DNA of 64,000 bases from Candidatus Saccharimonadota bacterium. GTDB lineage: Bacteria; Patescibacteriota; Saccharimonadia; Saccharimonadales; Saccharimonadaceae. Shown one piece after another: positions 15,472 through 26,044 of the stretch (positions are counted from its first letter, which is position 1; each line of letters begins with the position of its first letter). Below the pieces are notes generated by a model. That model did not search any database, was not told where the DNA came from, and worked only from the letters and a program-made list of their open reading frames with translations. The DNA lies in the NCBI GenBank assembly GCA_026395405.1, contig JAPLYU010000001.1, forward strand, positions 316,696 to 380,695. Reading direction: 5' to 3'. The translations under genes were made by a program, and so were the position numbers.

Positions 15472-15558
15472 AATAAAATAAGCCAATTTTAGGCTTATTT
15501 TAGTTTGAGCAATTTGCTATAATGAAAGCATAGGCAAGTAATCTTAAGGAGGAATGAA

Positions 15559-16122
15559 ATGTTAGCCGTTTGGATAATTTTAGCAATTGTAATTGTGGTT
15601 GTGCTTTTCCTGTGGGTAGCCTACAACTCACTAGTAACATTAAAAATTAGAGTAGATGAAGCCTGGAGCGACATCACTGTTCAATTAAAACGACGTTTGG
15701 ACTTAATTCCAAACCTCGTTGAAACCGTCAAGGGCTATGCTAAACACGAAAGTGGTGTATTCGAAAAAGTCACCGAGGCTCGTGCTAATGCATTAAATGC
15801 CCAGGGCGTCAAAGAAACCGCTGCTGCCGAGAATCAATTCGAAGGAGCACTTAAAAGCCTATTCGCCGTTGCAGAGGCTTACCCGGACTTAAAAGCCAGC
15901 CAAAACTTTATGGAACTTCAACAAGAACTGGTTGACACCGAAGACAAGATTCAAGCTTCCCGACGTTTTTATAACGGTGGCGTTCGTGATTTGAACACGA
16001 AAATTCAACAATTCCCAAGCAATATTATTGCTGGGGTCTTCGGATTTAAAAACCGTGAATTTTATCAACTTGACGATGCTGAACAAGCACAAGCCGAAAA
16101 ACCTGTCGACGTAAAATTCTAA
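15559..16122 (+). CDS. lemA: LemA family protein
   Basis: [40 protein letters not shown]. Confidence 0.92.
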   Translation: MLAVWIILAIVIVVVLFLWVAYNSLVTLKIRVDEAWSDITVQLKRRLDLIPNLVETVKGYAKHESGVFEKVTEARANALNAQGVKETAAAENQFEGALKSLFAVAEAYPDLKASQNFMELQQELVDTEDKIQASRRFYNGGVRDLNTKIQQFPSNIIAGVFGFKNREFYQLDDAEQAQAEKPVDVKF

Positions 16123-16139
16123 AATCGATTTAAAAAAAC

Positions 16140-17015
16140 ATGTATAAAGCAATTGCCGCCAATAAACGCAATACCGTGATAATCATGGCTTTGTTTGTTG
16201 GGCTTGTCAGCGCAATCGGTTGGGCAATAAGTTATATCTATGGAAATACAAGCATCGCTTATTTTGTAATTGGCGGTGTAGCAATATACACGTTAATTCA
16301 ATATTTTGCTGCAGATAAGTTGAGTGTTGCTATGACTGGGGCTAGGCAGATTGAAAAAAAAGATAACCCCAGGTTTTATCGAATTGTTGAAAACCTGGCC
16401 ATTACTACCGGAATGCCAACTCCAATGATTTATATAATAGACGATCCGGCCCCTAATGCGTTTGCAACTGGGCGAGACCCGAAACATGCAATCGTTGCAG
16501 CAACTTCAGGTTTAATCGATATGATGAACGACAGTGAATTAGAGGCGGTTATGGCGCACGAGATGGGGCACGTCCAAAACTATGACATTCGTGTCAGTAT
16601 GATTACTTTTGGATTAGTCAGCGCCATTGGACTACTGACGGACATAATGCTTCGCATGTTTATTTTTGGAGACCGCGATAATAATAATAATTCACCCGTA
16701 GGGATGATAATTGGAATTGTTGTCATTATTCTGGCCCCAATAATTGCTGCAGTTATCCAGTTGGCAGTTAGTCGCCAGCGCGAATATTTGGCTGATGCAA
16801 CTAGCGTCATGACAACCCGCAACCCCGATGCGATGATATCGGCATTACAAAAACTGCAAAAACAATCAAAGCCAATGATACGCCAAAGCAGTTCATCGGC
16901 TCATCTTTTTTTAATCAATCCCTTAAAACCGGGGTTTGTGAACAAGCTTTTCAGTACACATCCGCCCATTGAGGATCGGATTGCAAGATTACAAACTAAC
17001 GCAGGAAAATTCTAA
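16140..17015 (+). CDS. htpX: Zinc metalloprotease HtpX homolog (M48)
   Basis: VMAHEMGHVQNYD; DPAPNAFATGRDP; FSTHPPIEDRIARL. Confidence 0.93.
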   Translation: MYKAIAANKRNTVIIMALFVGLVSAIGWAISYIYGNTSIAYFVIGGVAIYTLIQYFAADKLSVAMTGARQIEKKDNPRFYRIVENLAITTGMPTPMIYIIDDPAPNAFATGRDPKHAIVAATSGLIDMMNDSELEAVMAHEMGHVQNYDIRVSMITFGLVSAIGLLTDIMLRMFIFGDRDNNNNSPVGMIIGIVVIILAPIIAAVIQLAVSRQREYLADATSVMTTRNPDAMISALQKLQKQSKPMIRQSSSSAHLFLINPLKPGFVNKLFSTHPPIEDRIARLQTNAGKF

Positions 17016-17019
17016 TATT

Positions 17020-18036
17020 ATGGTTGCCAAAAATAAATATGCAAAAACAAAAGATAAATTCAAGACATATTTAGGTAGTCGAACCCACCGTAGTTTTCAG
17101 CGAACGCGTCATCGTGACTATGTCCGTCCATTGGAGTTGCCAGGATATTTTTCTTTTACGAAATATGTTGCAAAAACCATATGGATGTACCGAAAAGCAC
17201 TGGCTATCCTAGCTGTTTTATATTCAGTGTTGACCATTTTGATGGTCGGTATTGCTTCACAAGACCTATACTCAACCATAAGTAAAACCTTGGGCACAAC
17301 AAGTGGCGATATATTTAACGGCGTTCTTGGCCAGCTTGGCAAATCGGGATTATTATTTCTGACAACTACAACTGGTGGTATCTCTCAAACGTTAACGGAA
17401 GCTCAGCAGGTCTATGCTGGAATAATCGTCCTTCTAACGTGGTTAACAACAGTTTGGCTTCTTAGGAATTTAATAGCTGGTCATAGGGTCAAGGTGCGTG
17501 ACGGCCTTTACAACGCCGGTGCTCCAATCGTGTCTACTTTTATAGTTGCACTGGTATTTATTGTACAATTGCTGCCTTTAGCATTGGCTGTCATTGGTTA
17601 TTCGGCAGCATCTGCCACCGGACTACTAGCTGGGGGAGTAGAAGCAATGCTGTTTTGGATTGTTGCATTATTATTAGCAGTATTATCTGCATATTGGGTA
17701 ACCAGTACTTTCTTTGCGTTAATAATTGTTACTTTGCCTGGAATGTACCCGTATCAAGCCCTAAAAACGGCTAGCGATTTGGTCATCGGTAGGCGACTTA
17801 GAATTCTACTTCGTCTAGTTTGGATGTTTGTCGTAACTGCCATTGTCTGGGCCGTTGTAATGATTTTAATAATCACATTTGATTCATGGATAAAAAGTGT
17901 CTTGAGTGCCATTTCGGGTTTTCCTACCGTTCCAATAGCACTGCTGGTTATGGGGGCAATTACAATTATTTGGATACCAAGCTACGTTTATCTTTTATAT
18001 CGCAAGGTAGTTGACGATGACTCAAACCCAGCCTGA
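17020..18036 (+). CDS. Multi-pass membrane protein
   Basis: Several hydrophobic segments; re-assigned start ATG 17020. Confidence 0.7.
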   Translation: MVAKNKYAKTKDKFKTYLGSRTHRSFQRTRHRDYVRPLELPGYFSFTKYVAKTIWMYRKALAILAVLYSVLTILMVGIASQDLYSTISKTLGTTSGDIFNGVLGQLGKSGLLFLTTTTGGISQTLTEAQQVYAGIIVLLTWLTTVWLLRNLIAGHRVKVRDGLYNAGAPIVSTFIVALVFIVQLLPLALAVIGYSAASATGLLAGGVEAMLFWIVALLLAVLSAYWVTSTFFALIIVTLPGMYPYQALKTASDLVIGRRLRILLRLVWMFVVTAIVWAVVMILIITFDSWIKSVLSAISGFPTVPIALLVMGAITIIWIPSYVYLLYRKVVDDDSNPA

Positions 18037-20035
18037 GAAAAGATTAAAAGAGCTTCGTGAACTGTTAAATACTTACAGTTATCAGTATCACGTTATGGAC
18101 GACCCGTCGGTCAGTGATGCGGTCTATGACAGTCTTTTTTCTGAACTAAAGAAAATAGAATCAGATAACCCAAAACTAATCACGCCCGATAGTCCGACTC
18201 AAAGAGTTGGCAACCAATTAACAGGAGGTTTCAAAAAAGTTAGGCACGGATCGCGAATGTTAAGTTTGAACGACGTGTTTGATAGGTCCGATGTTGAGGC
18301 ATGGGTGAAAAGGACCGACAAGCTTTTGCCGGGCGCTGAACATGAATTCTTTGCGGATATAAAAATGGACGGTTTGGCTTGCGCATTGATTTATCAGGAC
18401 GGCTTGCTGGCTCAGGCAATAACTCGTGGTGACAGTTTTGTCGGTGAGGACGTTACCGAAAATGTTAGAACAATAAAAAACATTCCACTCAGATTACGAA
18501 AAGCCGCCGGCTTCGAAGGTTTCTTGTCTGGACGAACTGAAATACGCGGCGAAATAGTTATGTTAAAACGTGATTTCGAAAAATTGAATATAAAACGTCA
18601 GGAATCGGGTGAACCAGTTTATGCAAATCCTCGTAATCTTGCCGCAGGTACAATTCGACAGCTTGACCCGAAATTAGTCGCTGCACGGCCATTGCACTTC
18701 AGGGCGTACGACCTGCTTCGTGATAATCCTGCCGAAATACCAACAAATATGTTTGCATATAAAACCTTAACGGAACTCGGCATAACAAGGAATCAACAAG
18801 CGACGGTTTTTGACAGTTTGGATGGAGTAATGAAATTCGTAGATGAATGGGGCGAAAGGCGTCACGAACTGCCATTTAATACTGATGGACTAGTAATCAA
18901 AGTAAATAATCGTGCACAGTTTGACCAATTGGGGGTTGTTGGCAAGCAACCGCGGGCAGCTGTAGCATATAAATATGCGCCAGAACAGGCTACTTCGGTT
19001 GTTAAAGATATTGTGGTAAGTATTGGACGAACCGGCGCTGCCACGCCAGTTGCGGTGTTTGATCCGGTCTCGATTGCTGGGACGACCGTTCAACACGCCA
19101 GTCTTCATAATGCCGACGAAATCAGCCGGTTGGACATCAGAATCGGTGATACCGTGGTAATTTTCAAAGCAGGTGATATTATTCCTCAGGTTGAAAGTGT
19201 AGTTTTAGAGCTTCGTCCAAAAACAGCAAAAAAGTTTGATTTTGAAAAAGAACTAAAAACCCAATATCCCGAACTAGATTTTTATCGTCCCGAAGGCGAA
19301 GTCGTTTATCGAGTAAAGGGCGCAACTGGTGATTTATTGCTAAAGCTGGGCCTAAAACATTTTGTCAGCAAGGCCGCGCTTGATATTGACACGCTTGGTG
19401 AAAAAAATGTCGTTGCATTGGTAAATGCTGGATTTGTAAAAGATTTAGCAGATATTTATACAGTTACGAAAGAGCAACTATTAACTATCGATAGGTTTGC
19501 TGAAATATCTGCCAACAAATTGGTTTCAGCAGTAAATGAAAATAAAAAACCGCCGCTTGAAAGATTTGTATATGGCCTGGGGATTCGCCATGTTGGTGTT
19601 CAAACGGCAATAGATTTGGTCAATAAATTTGAATCATTAAGGGCTTTGCAAAGCGCAACGATTGACGAACTAGAATCTGTTGATGGAGTCGGTAAGGTGG
19701 CGGCGGAAAGTATAGTTGCTTGGTTTGCGGACACCGATAACGAAGCTTTGCTCGATAAATTCGAAAGTTTGAATGTAAAACCGTTTTTCAAAAAGAAAAC
19801 CGGCAGGATGATGGGTCAAAGTTTTGTTATTTCAGGCACTTTTGAAACAATGTCTCGCGATATCGCTGCTGATCGAATCAGGTCCCTTGGCGGAACATTT
19901 CAATCGGCAATCGCCAAAGATACGACCTATTTGGTTATTGGTGAAAAACCAGGCGCCAGTAAGGTTAAAAAAGCCAAAGACTATGGGACTGTTGTAATCG
20001 ACGAAGAACAACTAGTGAAGCTATTGGGAAAATAA
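18017..20035 (+). CDS. ligA: NAD-dependent DNA ligase
   Basis: KMDGLACALIY, GRTGAATPVAVFDPV, HhH and BRCT regions. Confidence 0.96.
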   Translation: MTQTQPEKRLKELRELLNTYSYQYHVMDDPSVSDAVYDSLFSELKKIESDNPKLITPDSPTQRVGNQLTGGFKKVRHGSRMLSLNDVFDRSDVEAWVKRTDKLLPGAEHEFFADIKMDGLACALIYQDGLLAQAITRGDSFVGEDVTENVRTIKNIPLRLRKAAGFEGFLSGRTEIRGEIVMLKRDFEKLNIKRQESGEPVYANPRNLAAGTIRQLDPKLVAARPLHFRAYDLLRDNPAEIPTNMFAYKTLTELGITRNQQATVFDSLDGVMKFVDEWGERRHELPFNTDGLVIKVNNRAQFDQLGVVGKQPRAAVAYKYAPEQATSVVKDIVVSIGRTGAATPVAVFDPVSIAGTTVQHASLHNADEISRLDIRIGDTVVIFKAGDIIPQVESVVLELRPKTAKKFDFEKELKTQYPELDFYRPEGEVVYRVKGATGDLLLKLGLKHFVSKAALDIDTLGEKNVVALVNAGFVKDLADIYTVTKEQLLTIDRFAEISANKLVSAVNENKKPPLERFVYGLGIRHVGVQTAIDLVNKFESLRALQSATIDELESVDGVGKVAAESIVAWFADTDNEALLDKFESLNVKPFFKKKTGRMMGQSFVISGTFETMSRDIAADRIRSLGGTFQSAIAKDTTYLVIGEKPGASKVKKAKDYGTVVIDEEQLVKLLGK

Positions 20036-20036
20036 C

Positions 20037-20474
20037 ATGCCAAACAACAACCTTACCAGAATCGTTCCGAAAAATTATCAAAGTTTCATTCAAGCTTTAC
20101 CCGGTAGTAATATGTGGAGGCATTTGTATGTTTCCGACCAAGACGGAAGGGAAATAGATGTAACCGAAGGCGGCAACAAATCATGTGCATATATGGTTTC
20201 AAGCGTTCTATGTATTTTTCAGTTGATTGACAAACCTCACGCAACTGTAAATACAACACTCAAGCACATGTTGGAGGCTGGTTGGCAAAAAATCGATAAA
20301 CCCATAAAAGGGGCGGTTGTTCATTGGGAAGAACACCTGGGTTTTTATTTGGCAGATGATTTTGTCATCAGTAATAACTCCTCTAAAGGTTACGCGTCCA
20401 GTCACGGGTTAGTTATGGATGATGGCAGTAAACCAATCGATTTCTATATACATTCAGATATAATCTTGAACTAA
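20037..20474 (+). CDS. Hypothetical protein, possibly NlpC/P60-like
   Basis: NKSCAYMVSSVL ... HLGFYLADDFVISNNS layout; weak. Confidence 0.45.
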   Translation: MPNNNLTRIVPKNYQSFIQALPGSNMWRHLYVSDQDGREIDVTEGGNKSCAYMVSSVLCIFQLIDKPHATVNTTLKHMLEAGWQKIDKPIKGAVVHWEEHLGFYLADDFVISNNSSKGYASSHGLVMDDGSKPIDFYIHSDIILN

Positions 20475-20515
20475 ATATATCCAATACCAATCTTAAGGGT
20501 GCTACAATATTCAAT

Positions 20516-22543
20516 ATGTACAAAAAACCACCGATAACTCAAAAGATCCCAACAACCGAAATCCTTCATGGCCGAACCTTAAACGACGACTATAGATGGC
20601 TGGAAGATATTACAAATCCAGACGCGCAAAAATGGATTGACCAGCAAAACGCTTATACAGACGACATGATAGCTAAACAACCCGACTTTAATAAATGGGA
20701 ACAAAAGGTTGAGCGATTCGTACGTCTCGAGAAACACTCTATGCCTGTACGTAAAAAGGATTTTAAATTTTATATTCATCAAGCTCCAGAAGATGATTTT
20801 CCTAAGTTAATGGTTATTGATGAAAATGATAACGAAAAAGTTTTACTGGATTTGGCGACAATAGACAAAGGAAAACCAGCAGACTTTAGTTTTTGGTCTG
20901 CTTCGCATGACGGCAGTCTAGTTGCATATGGAATTGCAAAAAAGGGGAATGAGATCTCAACCTTAAGGGTTAGAGACGTTGTTACCGGTAAAGATTTAGA
21001 TGACGAGATTCAAAACTCGTACGACAGCCCGAATTGGCTGGATGATAACTCTGGCTTTTTCTATTCAAAGGGACCGCTACCGGGTACAGTACCCGAAAAT
21101 GATATTCGAATGAACACAAGATTATATATCCATAAACTTGGTGATTCTGTGGAAAACGATATTTTGATTTTCGGAGAGGGACGTCCGTCTGACGACATGC
21201 TGTTTACCAACAGAAGATTTGGTGCGCCATACCTTGCGATTAGTGTTACGAACACATGGAGTTCAAATGATGTTTACCTATACGATATTAAAAAAGGAAA
21301 GACCATTCCTTTATTTGTTGGTAAAGATGCCGAGTTTGAAGTTGCTTCGTTAAAAAATGGGTTGATTGTAAAGACAAATTACAAAGCGCCCAATAACAAA
21401 ATCATAAGTATTCCTTTTGAAAAGTTGAATATGCCAATACATGAACAAAATGAGTTAATTCCAGAGAGTGACGAGTTAATCAGTTTTTTCGCACCGTCAA
21501 AATCCCGGTTATTTGTAGGATATTTTAAAGATGCATCCACTTTCGTAGAAATTTTTGATTACGACGGCGAAAAGACAGGCAAACTTCCAACTCCAGATAT
21601 TTGTGACATCAACATGCGCACTAATTCGCTGGATGATGAAGTGTATTTTAGCGTCGAGACCATGGTAGAGACCGGAACTATATATAAACTTGATGCAATC
21701 AGCCTTGAAGCAACCGATTATTATCGTCTAAAGCTTCCACACAGCCCAAAGGACTATATCATCAAGCGCGAATGGACAACATCAAAAGATGGGACAAAAC
21801 TACCGATATTTATTATTCATAAAAAAGATTTAAAAATTAACGGGAAGGCACCAACTATACTGCACGGGTATGGTGGATTTGCCTATTCAGAGTCGCCCAG
21901 TTATTTGTACTCAAACATGGCTTGGTTAGAAAACGGAGGCATCTTTGCAAATGCAATTCTTCGAGGTGGGGGTGAATATGGTGAAAAGTGGCATCAGGAT
22001 GGAATATTGAATAAAAAACAAAATACATTCGATGACTTCATAGCTTGTGCGCAGTATTTGCAAGAAAAAAAATATACAAACAACGAACATTTGGCAATCA
22101 TTGGCGGTAGCAATGGGGGACTGTTGGTAGGAGCCGTAAGCGTGCAGAGGCCCGACTTATTTAAGGCGGTTGTTTGCTTGGTACCACTGTTGGATATGAT
22201 TCATTTTCATAAATTATTAATCGCAAGTCGATGGGTGAGTGAATATGGAAATCCGGAAAAATCAAATGATTTTACACAGATTCTCAAGTGGAGTCCTTAC
22301 CAGAATGTCAGCAGTTCGGATATATATCCCGCAACCTTTTTCAGAACGGCCCTGAATGATACGCGCGTTCACCCAATGCATGCGCTAAAAATGGTGGCAA
22401 AACTTCAGAATATTGAAGAGCCGAAAATTATATTGTTGCGAGTCGACAAAGACACTGGGCATACGGGTATAAAACCTAGAACGCAAATCATTAAAACCAT
22501 AGCGGAACAATTTACGTTTTTAGCCTGGCAGCTTGGTTTGTAG
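20516..22543 (+). CDS. Prolyl oligopeptidase family protein (S9A)
   Basis: DDYRWLEDITNPDAQKWIDQQNAYT; GGSNGGLLVGA; DTRVHPMHALKM. Confidence 0.93.
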   Translation: MYKKPPITQKIPTTEILHGRTLNDDYRWLEDITNPDAQKWIDQQNAYTDDMIAKQPDFNKWEQKVERFVRLEKHSMPVRKKDFKFYIHQAPEDDFPKLMVIDENDNEKVLLDLATIDKGKPADFSFWSASHDGSLVAYGIAKKGNEISTLRVRDVVTGKDLDDEIQNSYDSPNWLDDNSGFFYSKGPLPGTVPENDIRMNTRLYIHKLGDSVENDILIFGEGRPSDDMLFTNRRFGAPYLAISVTNTWSSNDVYLYDIKKGKTIPLFVGKDAEFEVASLKNGLIVKTNYKAPNNKIISIPFEKLNMPIHEQNELIPESDELISFFAPSKSRLFVGYFKDASTFVEIFDYDGEKTGKLPTPDICDINMRTNSLDDEVYFSVETMVETGTIYKLDAISLEATDYYRLKLPHSPKDYIIKREWTTSKDGTKLPIFIIHKKDLKINGKAPTILHGYGGFAYSESPSYLYSNMAWLENGGIFANAILRGGGEYGEKWHQDGILNKKQNTFDDFIACAQYLQEKKYTNNEHLAIIGGSNGGLLVGAVSVQRPDLFKAVVCLVPLLDMIHFHKLLIASRWVSEYGNPEKSNDFTQILKWSPYQNVSSSDIYPATFFRTALNDTRVHPMHALKMVAKLQNIEEPKIILLRVDKDTGHTGIKPRTQIIKTIAEQFTFLAWQLGL

Positions 22544-22598
22544 CATAAAAAATACCTCGCCGATTAGGACGAGGTATTATTATGCGTTAGTAAATAAA

Positions 22599-22928
22599 TT
22601 ACCAGCTGCGTTGTCGGAATGAACCGCCACCGCTGCCGCCGCGATCACCACCGCCGAAATCACGCTTTGGGCGATCTTCCTTTGGTCGAGCTAGACCGAC
22701 GCTAATTGCGCGTCCATCAAGTTCTTTGCCATCAAGTTGGTCGATAGCTTTTTGGTTATCTGCGTCATTTGCCATTTCAACAAAGCCGAAGCCTTTTGAA
22801 CGGCCGCTATCACGGTCAGTGATAACACGTGCACTTGTAACTTCACCGATTTGCTCAAAATGAGCCTTCAAAGTGTCATCTGTAGTCGCATACGCTAAAC
22901 TACCGACGAATAGATTTTGCTGTGCCAT
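22599..22928 (-). CDS. RRM-domain RNA-binding protein with Gly-rich tail
   Basis: NLFVGSLAYATTDDTLKAHFEQIGEV, KGFGFVEM, GGGDRGGSGGGSF. Confidence 0.93.
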   Translation of the reverse strand: MAQQNLFVGSLAYATTDDTLKAHFEQIGEVTSARVITDRDSGRSKGFGFVEMANDADNQKAIDQLDGKELDGRAISVGLARPKEDRPKRDFGGGDRGGSGGGSFRQRSW

Positions 22929-23334
22929 ATATTTTTGGTACTCTTTTCTTCTTATCTGATTCTTAATTATCGTCAGATCGACCGCTTCTGCGATTATTGC
23001 GAAGAAGAGAGTTTACCAACAGGGGTAAGCGCTCGCCTTTTGCCGTTATACGCGTGTGCTTCTGAACACTATTATTTAAGCATACTTTCATAATTATTAC
23101 TAGTACAAGCATTATTGTGTCGATAAAATGCTTGTGTTTTATTCGTAAATAATTGATAATATTACCATGGCTGGTGCGCAACAAGGGGTAACCTTTGCGC
23201 TAAAACAAAAAAGCATTAAAACAAAAACGTGCCCCGGGTGGGCGCGCAACAGCAAGAAAGTCTGTTCCTGCGTGGAATGGACTTTTGTTTTTATGTATAT
23301 AGGAATATTATTAATGCATAATTGGAGACTATTG

Positions 23335-24135
23335 ATGAACAAGAAAAATCGTACAAAAATATTAACAATTTTGTTTATAATATTTGTCGCTATATATCTG
23401 ATAAAAGCATATTTTCTAATCACCGGAGGAGCATTTGGGTCGTTTTATGCGGTTACAACTTGGTTTTTGTGGTTTTCACTGATATTGTGGCTGGTTTTCA
23501 TCGTTTTCTTTTATCTGCTGGTTTTTCAAAAAATGTTTCGAATAATGTGGCTGATTTGGCTATTTGTAGGCTTTGCAGTTGTTTCAGTCGCAGTTGGAAT
23601 ACCTACTGGCGGCCTAAAGTTCGGCAACACTGGCTCTACGGGCGGTAAAAAGCAGCTGGTTGAGTGCACGGGCACAATAACTTCGCCAGTGTCGAAAGTT
23701 AGTGGCTGGAACACCCATCTTTATGCTGCAAACCCCAGCGGCTTGGCGGACTCATCCGAGACCAGTACAACGCCTAAATATACAGCAAAAACGGCCGTTA
23801 GAGATAGTTATTCTTTCGCCGATTTAAAGAACAATGATAAATCGTATAACATTTACTATTATATTGAACGGTCTGACCAATCTGTTCTACCGTCTGGATC
23901 TAACAGGATTATAGAAGTCTGCGATTCAAATAATAAAGTTGTTGCAAAGGGCAGTACCAAAGATACAAACATGCAAAGTTCATCAGCTGATGTGGTTGGT
24001 TCATATGACTGGCTAATACCGTACTACATAAATAACGCAGCGGTTCCTGGGGACTTTCGGGTTGATGCCTATCTTTATGCAAATGGTGTCTGGACCTTAA
24101 CTGATCGGATTGAAAAAGTTCACATTGTTGAATAG
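23335..24135 (+). CDS. Membrane protein with extracellular C-terminal domain
   Basis: Three hydrophobic segments then a polar domain. Confidence 0.6.
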   Translation: MNKKNRTKILTILFIIFVAIYLIKAYFLITGGAFGSFYAVTTWFLWFSLILWLVFIVFFYLLVFQKMFRIMWLIWLFVGFAVVSVAVGIPTGGLKFGNTGSTGGKKQLVECTGTITSPVSKVSGWNTHLYAANPSGLADSSETSTTPKYTAKTAVRDSYSFADLKNNDKSYNIYYYIERSDQSVLPSGSNRIIEVCDSNNKVVAKGSTKDTNMQSSSADVVGSYDWLIPYYINNAAVPGDFRVDAYLYANGVWTLTDRIEKVHIVE

Positions 24136-24224
24136 TCGGTTTTTTATTCGTGTGTAATTTCTAATATCATCCTCAGCAAAGGGCGACTATAATTTAATAG
24201 TGGCAACTTAAAAAGGAGGTGAGT

Positions 24225-24608
24225 ATGTTAAAAGCAAACGCGGTGTTTAGTAGTTTTTCGGTTGATGATTTAGATAAAGCCAAGAAATTCTATTCAGAGA
24301 CTCTTGGGTTGAAGGCTGAGCAGGATGAAATGGGACTAAATTTGAGTTTACCTCATGGGGGAATGGTTTTTGTATATCCAAAGGAAGACCATCAACCGGC
24401 AACCTTTACGGTTCTGAATTTTGACGTTGACGATGTTGACGATGCGGTGGAAGAACTTAAGTCTCAGGGTGTTAAATTTGAATTTTATGGTGGGATTACA
24501 GATAAAAACGGCATTGCCAGAGGTTTTCAGAATAATAGCGGACCGGATATTGCTTGGTTCAAGGATCCTGCGGGGAATGTTATTTCAGTGTTAAACAGCC
24601 CAAAATAA
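24225..24608 (+). CDS. VOC (glyoxalase/bleomycin-resistance) family protein
   Basis: SSFSVDDLDKAKKFYSETLGLK; WFKDPAGNVISVL. Confidence 0.9.
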   Translation: MLKANAVFSSFSVDDLDKAKKFYSETLGLKAEQDEMGLNLSLPHGGMVFVYPKEDHQPATFTVLNFDVDDVDDAVEELKSQGVKFEFYGGITDKNGIARGFQNNSGPDIAWFKDPAGNVISVLNSPK

Positions 24609-24668
24609 GTAAAAATAATTAGACGATTAACATAAACAAGAATAATCCATTTGGGTTATAATTGGTTT

Positions 24669-25952
24669 ATGTTCAAATCCTATATACAAAAACGTCTGGA
24701 ACGATATGTGAAGCTGTACTTTAAAAATCATCCAGAAGTAATATTAGTGGCGGTAACGGGTAGCGTTGGAAAAACCAGCACCAAAGTCGCGATAGCAACT
24801 GTATTGTCCGAGCGGTTCCGGGTTCGTCTTCATAAAGGAAATCATAATGATGTCCTAAGTGCACCGCTGGCCGCATTAGGTATTGAATACCCGTCAAACA
24901 TTAGGAATGTTGGGGAGTGGATGAGGGTTTTCAAGGCTGCTCGGCGGCGGATAAAGGATCCTACCGATGTTGATGTGGTAGTTCAAGAATTAGGCTCGGA
25001 TCGGATAGGCCAAGTACCGCATTTCGGGACATACTTACATCCAGATATAGGGGTCATTACTGCAGTTTCGGCGGAACACATGGAATTTTTCAAAACTGTT
25101 GATAATGTTGCGACTGAAGAACTGTCGGTCGCGAATTATTCCGAGCTAGCGCTAATTAACAAAGACGACATTGATGGCATTTATGCGAAACATCTGAAAA
25201 ACGCAAAAATTAACACATACGGGACTAGTGCTAGTGCCGAATACCACTTTATCAGTATGGACTATGCAGCTAAAGAAGGTAATGTCGGTCTATTTTACGC
25301 TCCGGAGTTTACCGATCCGATGCCAGCAACAATAAAGTTAATAGGTGAACATACGCTTAGGCCAGTGATTGCAGCAATGGCAGTCGGAATAAAACTTGGA
25401 ATGGACACATCAGAGTTAACCCGTGGCTTGTCCAAAATTCGACCTTTGTCTGGGCGAATGAATAGCTTAAAGGGCATTGACGGGTCTTTGATTATTGACG
25501 ATACGTATAACTCCAGTCCACTAGCAGCAGAATCGTCCCTTCGAGTGCTATACCAATTACTGGTACCTCAAAAAATTGTGGTATTTGGTGATATGAATGA
25601 ACTGGGAAAAACATCCGAATCCGAACATAAAGCCCTTGGCCATTTATGTGATCCAAATCAACTTGCTTGGGTTATTACTGTTGGCCCTGAGTCTGAAAAA
25701 TTCTTGGCACCCGCAGCACGGGCAAACGGCTGTCAGGTAAAAAGTTTTCAAAACGCACTACTGGCGGGCGCTTTTGTTCGTGGTGTTATTGCAGAAGGTG
25801 CGGTGGTATTATTCAAGGGTTCACAGGGTGGTATATACCTGGAAGAGGCCGTCAAATCTGTTCTTCACTCCGCCCATGATGAATCGCAGCTGGTTCGTCA
25901 ATCTCCAGAGTGGATGGTCAGAAAAAACAAATTCTTCTCGACTTTTTCATAA
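24669..25952 (+). CDS. murF: Mur ligase family protein, MurF-like
   Basis: VAVTGSVGKTSTK; DDTYNSSPLA; FGDMNELGKTSESEH. Confidence 0.85.
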   Translation: MFKSYIQKRLERYVKLYFKNHPEVILVAVTGSVGKTSTKVAIATVLSERFRVRLHKGNHNDVLSAPLAALGIEYPSNIRNVGEWMRVFKAARRRIKDPTDVDVVVQELGSDRIGQVPHFGTYLHPDIGVITAVSAEHMEFFKTVDNVATEELSVANYSELALINKDDIDGIYAKHLKNAKINTYGTSASAEYHFISMDYAAKEGNVGLFYAPEFTDPMPATIKLIGEHTLRPVIAAMAVGIKLGMDTSELTRGLSKIRPLSGRMNSLKGIDGSLIIDDTYNSSPLAAESSLRVLYQLLVPQKIVVFGDMNELGKTSESEHKALGHLCDPNQLAWVITVGPESEKFLAPAARANGCQVKSFQNALLAGAFVRGVIAEGAVVLFKGSQGGIYLEEAVKSVLHSAHDESQLVRQSPEWMVRKNKFFSTFS

Positions 25953-26044
25953 ATCAAACCCAGGGTTAACTCACGCACCCTTGTTATCTGTATGACGCTT
26001 ATGATAAGCTGAGGTCAAATACATTAAACACAAAAAGGAATTCT

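Noticed and set aside
15243-15476. ORF with ADGGIGIHEILKISWPHGRAGSIPAPRTK
   Set aside because: Reads through tRNA-Cys and tRNA-Leu; artefact.
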